Shown here one piece after another: positions 34,401 through 64,000 of a stretch of DNA of 64,000 bases. Every line of letters starts with the position of its first letter. Within the stretch, counting starts at the first letter, position 1. Origin of the DNA: Flaccisagitta enflata (lineage: Eukaryota > Chaetognatha > Sagittoidea > Aphragmophora). The notes beneath the pieces are model-generated. The model ran no database searches. It was given only the letters and a program-made list of their open reading frames with translations, and had not been told where the DNA came from. Location of the stretch: positions 56,854,001 through 56,918,000 of the forward strand of contig OZ231126.1 in the NCBI GenBank assembly GCA_965153355.1, given 5' to 3'. The translations under genes and the position numbers were made by a program.

Positions 34401-35830
34401 TCTAAAGGCACGCACTTTGGTCCCCACTTGACGACGTAGACGGTCTTTCTATGATAGTATGTGGAGATAACAGGTGGTTTTCCCGGCTTGTTAATGTCCA
34501 GACTGCCGACTCTGCCATCGCTTGTTCCATAAGCGAGAAACCCTTCTTTGTCCGGATGCCAGTTGATGCAGCACACCATGCCGCGGATTCCATTCCAAAA
34601 GGCGGTTGTCGGATTACCGGGACTTTGTCGCCAAACGCGAAGGCAGTTATCGCCGCAGCCAATGGCTAACAGCGTGGGATCCATAGGAGATACTTCCAAG
34701 GCGTAAACAAACCCACCAAATGTGACGATGGATGACCGGAACTCTAGGTTCTTCAAGTCCCAAGCGGCGATGATACGGTCCTGAGCTACGGTAATGGCGT
34801 AATTTCCTAACGCAGCCTTCTCCTCTGATTGGGAAGAGTTTTTGCTGGTACAGATGTTAAATATCATGCGCGTGTGACCGACGTAACGATTGTTCACTTG
34901 TTTGAATTTCGGTTTCCCGCCTTCTCCCATGTTCCATTGAAGTAGCTCACCGTGATATCCACCACTGACAAGTTCATTCTTTTTACCCGGTACCCAGGCA
35001 ACGGCCGTCCATGTCTGGTGGGCGGCTCCTCTTTGGTCGCCTTCGCCTCTCCTTGAAAGCGGCGGCAGTCTCATGCAAACTTCCTCCATGCCTTTCATCG
35101 CATCCCAGACTCTGATGTTAGCGTCGCGGCCGCCGGAAGCCAACATTGGCGTCTCATCTTCCACCGGTGAGCGCCACTGCAACGACTGAATCTCTTCATC
35201 GTGACCGCGCAATTTGTGAATGACGTGTCCATTGCCGGTCAAATCGAAGAGCAAAATAGAGCCTTCCAGATAGCCGATGGCGACAATATCGGCTGAATGA
35301 GGCGAGCAAGCGATGGCGGTCACGGGATACATCTTGTGCGGCTTTTTGATGTCCAAAAGAGGAGAAAACTTTTTGCAACGACCCTCGGTAAAGTCCCATC
35401 GAAAAAAGCTGCCTCTCTCGTTTCCGACGATGACTTCTCCTTTGCCGAGAGGGGAAGAATGAAGCGTCGTGGCTTTGAAGAGCTTCTTTTCGTCGTCGAC
35501 GGTCTCGCCGACGTCCATTTCCGCCACCATCGTCGATGACTCCACGTTCCAAATACGGCAATTCCCGTCATCGCTGGAAGTCGCGCAAAGATGATCGGAA
35601 TGAATAGAGAGGAATGTGACGCCGGTGACACGCTCCGAGTGGGCGAGGATAGTTTGGCGATAACGAAAAATGTCCTCGTCCTCGGCCGCGTCGGTTCTCA
35701 CGTTGAGAAAGATCAAGTTGCCTTTGGCGCCGTAGCACAACACTTCATCTTTGGGACTGATGTCGCAACAACGAGAGAGAAACCAGTTCGGAGCGGCGGG
35801 GAAGCAATCGTAGTCACTCATAGCGGCCAC
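31412..35830 (-). CDS. GEMIN5: Gem-associated protein 5 (Gemin5), intronless
   Basis: A single uninterrupted frame of 1472 codons, close to the roughly 1508 residues of human Gemin5. Gemin5 binds the snRNA code and cap and delivers snRNAs to the SMN complex; it also regulates translation. The N-terminus (PNWFLSRC) matches human PNWYCARC. About 14 WD repeats span residues 60-735 (LCATSSDDGNCRIWNVE, LRGHDEEIQSLQW, LATASYDGSVQIWNL, HSGADDFYLSSW). By alignment the aromatic residues used for RNA binding look retained or conservatively changed (W14 kept, Y15 to F, Y474 and Y660 contexts kept). A helical TPR-like region follows (VYEAIQVLEEFKFYREALSI and RMRLRDDDP), then the C-terminal region. The lack of introns in 4.4 kb is unusual beside its intron-bearing neighbours. 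Confidence 0.96.
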   Translation of the reverse strand: MAAMSDYDCFPAAPNWFLSRCCDISPKDEVLCYGAKGNLIFLNVRTDAAEDEDIFRYRQTILAHSERVTGVTFLSIHSDHLCATSSDDGNCRIWNVESSTMVAEMDVGETVDDEKKLFKATTLHSSPLGKGEVIVGNERGSFFRWDFTEGRCKKFSPLLDIKKPHKMYPVTAIACSPHSADIVAIGYLEGSILLFDLTGNGHVIHKLRGHDEEIQSLQWRSPVEDETPMLASGGRDANIRVWDAMKGMEEVCMRLPPLSRRGEGDQRGAAHQTWTAVAWVPGKKNELVSGGYHGELLQWNMGEGGKPKFKQVNNRYVGHTRMIFNICTSKNSSQSEEKAALGNYAITVAQDRIIAAWDLKNLEFRSSIVTFGGFVYALEVSPMDPTLLAIGCGDNCLRVWRQSPGNPTTAFWNGIRGMVCCINWHPDKEGFLAYGTSDGRVGSLDINKPGKPPVISTYYHRKTVYVVKWGPKCVPLDETAGNDGDKLLFSVGDGQVYQHFLSSTQKTRAVNLNDIIAKTNSMSPKDKFPERTSLSWNLNFTLVAMGNEDGSAEIFSHPHLKLMIRLSGHLKLINSIAWKVCQNKESDGEANGMVEISRGGTLLATGGGDNKVCVFDLAEVFYADLDEKEVPNIYPRKVFGQHKGRVTSLAWSPHEEYLLATASYDGSVQIWNLDPCESKSMVGNFRSLGRVLSVAWDGSRPNMLHSGADDFYLSSWDRTKLTEMEPPLENIFEKRFYEHKKKQKELRRKGREDSKEPKKMSSPSPVVSSTALTPSVPTAVSNIVSEDAIPNGIQESCNFSEGAGESLLADDEIADLLQSKEEELLLKSLTEKSSAVIPDKVSSSKSRTMIDDDAFFKKPSVPLSSGKRPKLFRHTLGMFHNTPGDMQMESLTAIAVFQKCKLGGPMEKGIVKFKESKPLEELVDDYPDIGAMSNRRGMVRLIQNEKELNVKSDVDATTAEHNFVLEFMRGNISAAIDEAKATGNLEDWMVSMTMMASPYLRQKACIAYADQLIHPSADETPDARKAAFYLLACNMVYEAIQVLEEFKFYREALSIARMRLRDDDPMFHRLYVSYAKYQFKNGQSNQGAHCYIAAGEYQMAAAELRKRKDEKLQKAAEYIGMMGMTEPANGNLKHALDYVSNCIVMRNDWLEALSFCLSFDILHEYVPNILMHRALTIVSKDILGLVSLIIPSFPELVDGLKSQNYFEIDVDETLVKAVEALEVEGEEWVNVVRAQIQCLLPSLNLEETRFLNLTGEQNSINEFLHDVAINLAKSAMFALRYQAAETTPPGSTAWADIFTPLCENIIICAKNAAYSLAWKIHSSFFPYGLEEFIPDLHMAIPEGKDAVAKELFFQLAALFDLYGNWWDAANSSNKDSEDGEPMSVDDMGCWLDILLPVEPAVDIFPPDYQHLRPSRSESASILLGYVLCDTTHTKENCKLLLKRIDSLSDAPVLGKWALSRKAALNERISSPE

Positions 35831-36378
35831 TGCTCATAATTTGTCAAAATTTGAGACTAATGACCTGGAAGTCAAAAATTAAGAGATCGATGATCATCAA
35901 TCAAGAAACGATTAACAAAATCGTTAAGCATAATGTCATTAATATGCCGAGACAAATAACATTTGAGCATGGTCCAGCCATATAATTCTGAAACAAGATA
36001 CGTATAGGAAGTGAATGACGTGAATTTTGATCAAACTGGATAAGAAACCGTATCAGTTCTATTTTGGCCAATATGGAACAAAAACAGTATTACATTTCTT
36101 TGTAATAACACTTACATGTCTTACTATACATAAATGACGGTACTTGGTATCCATATGACGAGGGGTTTATCACCTGTACCTATATACTTTCGTTCAGATT
36201 TTTAGGCCGAAATAGAAAGACATATACACAAACAGGAAAATGTGGAATGTCACTCAAGCCTGCAACGACAAACAATCCATTTCCCATTCCCCGCTAGTCT
36301 ACCATGAGTGCTCTAGAAAAAATCTACACACTAATCTACCAATACGCTCACTATGAAAAGTTATCATTCTTTCAAGGT
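35831..36378. other. Intergenic region between Gemin5 and ATRAID
   Basis: 548 bp between the Gemin5 start and the ATRAID stop, both on the minus strand. It must hold the Gemin5 promoter and ATRAID 3'UTR. I see no recognisable motif. Confidence 0.5.
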
Positions 36379-37964
<1,586 letters not shown>

Positions 37965-38888
37965 AAGCTTAGAATAGAAAAATAACGCTTTATCTACGCT
38001 GTTATCTCGCGTCTAAAGACATTCTTGAGTTGGAAAAGACGTAAGTAAAGGACAATCCCAAATTAAATATGTTCAGAAACATAGCAAACTAAGCGAGCAG
38101 TGGTAGAAAAGAGGTCGTACGGCAATCAAAGTTATATATATTCATGCAGCAAGCAAACTGTAGGAAACGGAAAATTACTACGTCTTTCGAGTCACTAGAC
38201 ACAATCGAAAAGGTGATTGCAAAACTGAGTCACAGATCAACTACAAATTCATGTAAAGAAATTCGACATTTAGTGGGAGATCGCAAAAATTAGAGAAAAT
38301 TATCAAAAACATTTGGACATATGCATATGTTACAAATCAGACAGAATGTACGCTCGCTCCCTACATAAAGAGGCAATTCGGTGAATGCATTGATATATCA
38401 ACGTGAAAGTGGACAAAGAAAATATTTCAAGACTAATTATTGGCCAATATTTAGCAATTATTGAAGATTTAAATATTGGTAGAAACTACTATTCCTTCGA
38501 GAATCACTAGCACTACACCGGTCAAAGCGCCTACTAAGCCTAAATTACTTGAAATATCGATTTTTTTTCTTCAAGAAAAGGAAAAAAAGAAAATTTAACT
38601 GAAGAACTATTTTCAAAATCGATGGAGAACCAAATTTGAATCCTAATTGAAGTTAAGGCTAAAAATAAAGGAATCCTCTTTAAGGGATTTTTGCGGGGAT
38701 TTGATTTTATTATCAACTGCTTGATTGGAAAAAAAGTCAAATTACATGTGTAATTCAACATTGACTAACTTTTATGACGCTAGCCTTCCAGTCACTCACT
38801 TTTTACCCTACTTGAAAGACAAAAAGAGATAGAGAAGTAGAGACAGAGAGGGAGAGAGAGGGAGAGAGAGACAGAGACAGAGGGAGAC

Positions 38889-38951
<63 letters not shown>

Positions 38952-39302
38952 CATCGCAAAAGGTTAAGCAGGAACATAACCCCCCCCCCCCCCCACAACG
39001 CAAACACAATCACAACCATGGGATCTTAAATGCGCATTTACACACATTCCAACTCGAAGATAGCAGACCAATGAACCGACAAACAATCCCAATCCTTCAA
39101 AAAATCACAAATCTGCAATTGAAAAATAAAAATAAATATGCATTGGGTTATTTCAAGCTTTCTAGGCACCTAGGCCAGTGTACTGCACATGCGTGTCATA
39201 AACAGCAAAGTAAAACACCGGAAAACTGGCAGTGGTTAATTTCGTGTTTATCGGATCGTTCATTGCTCCCGATTTTACCGACATGATGGGCTAAGTCACG
39301 TC
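37965..39302. other. Intergenic: GA array and poly-C
   Basis: Upstream of ATRAID. Contains an interrupted GA/GACA array (38828-38946) and a C run (about 38981-38994). No supported gene. Confidence 0.6.
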
Positions 39303-39305
39303 ATG

Positions 39306-41273
39306 TCATGTTTTACAACGAGAAATGCCGTCGATGATGAGTTTCCCGTCGACGTAAAGGTCCTTTTCCGTCCCGACGTGGAATCGGGCCATCAACCGTT
39401 TTTCCCAAGACGCCGGATGCCAGGTGCTGAAAGTACAAAACTTATTCATTTGACTTTCGTCCCAATAATGACACATCTCCGTGTAGTTGACAGAAGGTAT
39501 AAATTCGTACGCCGTTACGCGATCGCACATCTCCATGGCTAAGACGATTCCCATAAAACCTGCAGTGAAAGAGGGATTTTAAAATCACATGAATCAAATA
39601 ACAAGAGACTCGGCTTATGGGTCATCAGTTAAGAAGAAAAGTTGCCAAAACTTTCCTTGAAGACCAAACTAGCACGAAGGGACTGACATAGCAATAATTT
39701 CAATCGGCGGTAACTCTTTGTGCTGCAGTTACGCAACGAGAACTTTTTTCCTACCTGAGGTTGGGGGATTAGGGTAGATGCGCTCCGTCGGTTTTCCCAG
39801 CTGCCAATTATCGGTTGCAATTCCATGTCGCTGAATAAATCGCCATTGATGCCATATCCATCTCGGATGAATAATGAAGGCCGGAACTCTCGGATTCATT
39901 CCTCGAAAGGTGGCATATGGATGAAAGAACTCGTGATCCGGCTTGTAAAACCACTTGGCCAAATCCAATTGATAATTGGAGGGGTCCCAAATGAGTAAAG
40001 TTAGCCCATCCTGACGATAAAGAGGATCCGAGAGAAAGTTGTGCTTGTCGGCGTAAGCCAGCACCTGACTGTTTAAGATGCGGAAAGTGGTTTTGCCCCC
40101 CACTTGGGCTTCGAAACCGTCCGTCGGCGCCGAGTTGAAGCGGAATACGGCGTCGTGAGCGTCGATTTCTGCGCCGTGCCTCCCGGCCGCGAGGGCGCCG
40201 GAACTTGAGACGACGGCGCAAGAGCGGAATCTGCGGCTGGCGACGAAAGGTCTGCCAGGCGGCAACACGGGTCGCAAAAAACTGGAATCGAAAGGCACCG
40301 TGGAAACATTGATGTGCTCGAAGCGGATTTCGCGCTTGACGTCGCACACGAGTTCACGCGCGGAGTATTGATGCGTGGGTTGTTCGAGCCCCGAATAAGT
40401 AACGTTGTAAGTTTCCACGTTGCTATTCTCGGCGGCACTCTCGGCGTACAGAAAAGTCAAGAACGTTTTATGGTGAGAAATGATAAATCTGGTGGAATTA
40501 GAACTGCGACGAGCTTGACTTCGTATCCACTCTGGAAACCAGAGATCGTTGTTGGAATTATCAAGGTCGTCGTGGAACTGGAATTTGGGAATCTCGTGTA
40601 AGGTATGATCTGGGGCCGCGTGGCCCAGCGGAGATACGGCGCCGTCGCCGACATCAACCTCGTTATTGACATTGTCTTCGTCATGGTTGTTGTTGTCGTT
40701 GTTAATTTCAATGTCCGGTAAATTGATTTGAATCTCATTAAAAGAAGTTTGTTGGTCTTTGGGATGTAAGCGCGGTCGATTGTGACCATTGTCAAAACTA
40801 GTATCACTGTTGATGATCCATTGAGATCGGGTATTTTTGTCATTTGACGTCGTCCCACGCAGGTTAGAACTAGCGGTAGGCGTTGCAGGCAGGGAACTGT
40901 GAAGAGCGCGGTTTTTTGCTACGTTGATATTGTCAATAACCACATTGCGGAGTTTGGATTTTGCCACGGATCTGTCGTCGTTGAAAATGTTTCTGTTCAC
41001 AGTCTGACGCAATTCTCGTTGTTGTTGCTGATCTTCGGGCGGCTGCTGACGTTTAGCATTGGAAGATCTTCGTGAAACGAGACGCTTTGCTGGTCGTATT
41101 GTCGCTCCATAATTCTTACTTACTTCGTGAAAGTACACAAACGAAACCAAAACGGAGAGACTGATCCAAGTCAGCAGGAATACCAGAGTCATGCGGTTGC
41201 AATAAAGAAGCATCGTTTGTTTTTCTAGTTTGTCAGTGGTTCCCAACCCATTTATGATTGTGAACGTGTGCAC
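39306..41273 (-). CDS. ST6Gal-type beta-galactoside alpha-2,6-sialyltransferase
   Basis: GT29 family Golgi enzyme that moves sialic acid from CMP-sialic acid to galactose of glycoproteins. Two coding exons: 39755-41273 and 39306-39559. The junction ACCTCAG|GTAGGA / ACTGCAG|GTTTTATG is in phase through a glycine codon, about 590 residues in all. It is a type II protein: a short cytosolic end, then a TM helix (TLVFLLTWISLSVLVSFVYF). A very long hydrophilic, Asn-rich stem follows to about residue 345. The large sialylmotif starts near residue 351 (SCAVVSSSGAL, EIDAHDAVFRFN). Next come WDPSNYQLDL, the small sialylmotif (NPPTSG, MCDRVTAYEFIP), and the VS His/Glu (HPASWEK). Human ST6GAL1 is 406 residues; the extra length is in the stem. 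Confidence 0.93.
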
Positions 41274-41648
41274 GCTCGATTTGTGTCATGAAACGCCATG
41301 ACTGTGTCGGACCTGTAAAATTTTAGGACCTTGTAAAATATATTCATATTGTATACGTAATTGTATAAAAAACGCGTTTAAAAGTGGACGGAATACCCGG
41401 AGAACGACTTTTGGCCGAGTTTACAATCAACGAATTCTGGTGGATAGATTGATTCGAGCTGAAGTTTAAATCACTATTACTACACAATAATGAACTACTT
41501 TTGGTGCGAACGAACTGTATACATAACTAAGGCATCTGGATGTTTACATAACTAAGGCAGATGTATAAATAACTCAGGCAGATGTTAAGTTCACTTTAAA
41601 TTCTTGCAGTGGTTGCCTTCCAGTTCAATTGACTAGGCGTAAATTTGC
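41274..41648. other. Short intergenic gap between TEX9 and ST6Gal
   Basis: About 375 bp separates the TEX9 stop from the ST6Gal start on the same strand. It contains a short tandem around ACATAACTAAGGCA (41520-41585). Confidence 0.6.
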
Positions 41649-63665
<22,017 letters not shown>

Positions 63666-63889
63666 CTATATACTCATGTCTTACGTATATATATGCAAAA
63701 AAAGAAGGTTTTCCCACAAGCGGGGGTCTGTGTGAAGATAGGAAACCTTGTCGGCAAAATCTAGCCCACCATTTCCATGAAGAAAAAAAGATGTTTCTTT
63801 TTCCCGCAATATTTGGCATGTCCTTAGCAATTATTTCAACCTACTGCCAGTCTTGCTCCAAAACTCGGTAAAATTACACTTCGTTCATT

Positions 63890-64000
63890 CACTTTAACAT
63901 TTATTTTCCGTTCATTCATTTATTCATTCATTCATTTGTTCATTCATTCATTTGTTCATTCATTCATTTGTTCATTCATTCCTTCTATGAATTCATTGGT
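63890..64000. repeat. (TTCATTCA)-type short tandem
   Basis: Repeated TTCATTCATTTG/TTCATTCATTCC units reaching the window edge. Confidence 0.85.

Noticed and set aside
31423-35839. Many shorter frames on both strands within Gemin5
   Set aside because: They are shadows of the 1472-codon frame, which alone matches a known family along its whole length.

Overview
The window looks like nuclear DNA from an invertebrate animal. The genes have GT-AG introns. Their best matches by eye are animal families: XK-related membrane proteins, Gemin5, ATRAID, an ST6Gal-type sialyltransferase and TEX9. A BEL/Pao-type Gag is present, a retrotransposon class known from animals. Long (GA)n/(CT)n arrays and dispersed repeats fill most of the non-coding DNA. 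I cannot name the phylum from the sequence alone.

Layout. 1-25 kb is gene-poor: GA arrays, two unusual dispersed repeat families (called DR1 and DR2 here), several short inverted-repeat DNA elements, minisatellites, and at best a weak gene candidate near 10.5-11.5 kb. 25.2-30.4 kb (+) carries a multi-exon gene that appears to encode two XK-related modules in tandem. One of its last introns is a foldback element with an 8-bp target duplication sitting inside former coding sequence. 31.4-41.3 kb is the gene-dense part, all on the minus strand: an intronless Gemin5 (31412-35830), three-exon ATRAID (36379-37964), and a two-coding-exon ST6Gal-like sialyltransferase (39306-41273). 41.6 kb to beyond 63.7 kb (-) is TEX9. 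Its last intron is about 18.7 kb and holds a 10.2-kb LTR retrotransposon (45269-55499; gag only, no pol), kilobase-scale CT/TG arrays and a 926-bp hAT-type element with a perfect 8-bp duplication.

The genes do not form an operon or a pathway. Gemin5 acts in snRNP assembly, ATRAID is a secretory-pathway membrane protein, ST6Gal is a Golgi enzyme, TEX9 is a coiled-coil protein and XK-related proteins are plasma-membrane scramblase relatives. The main interest lies in the transposon-derived intron in the double-XKR gene, the hairpin-ended DR1 family whose stems vary in a compensated way, and the gag-only LTR element. All exon boundaries were read by eye from splice motifs, reading phase and family resemblance; none is backed by transcript data.
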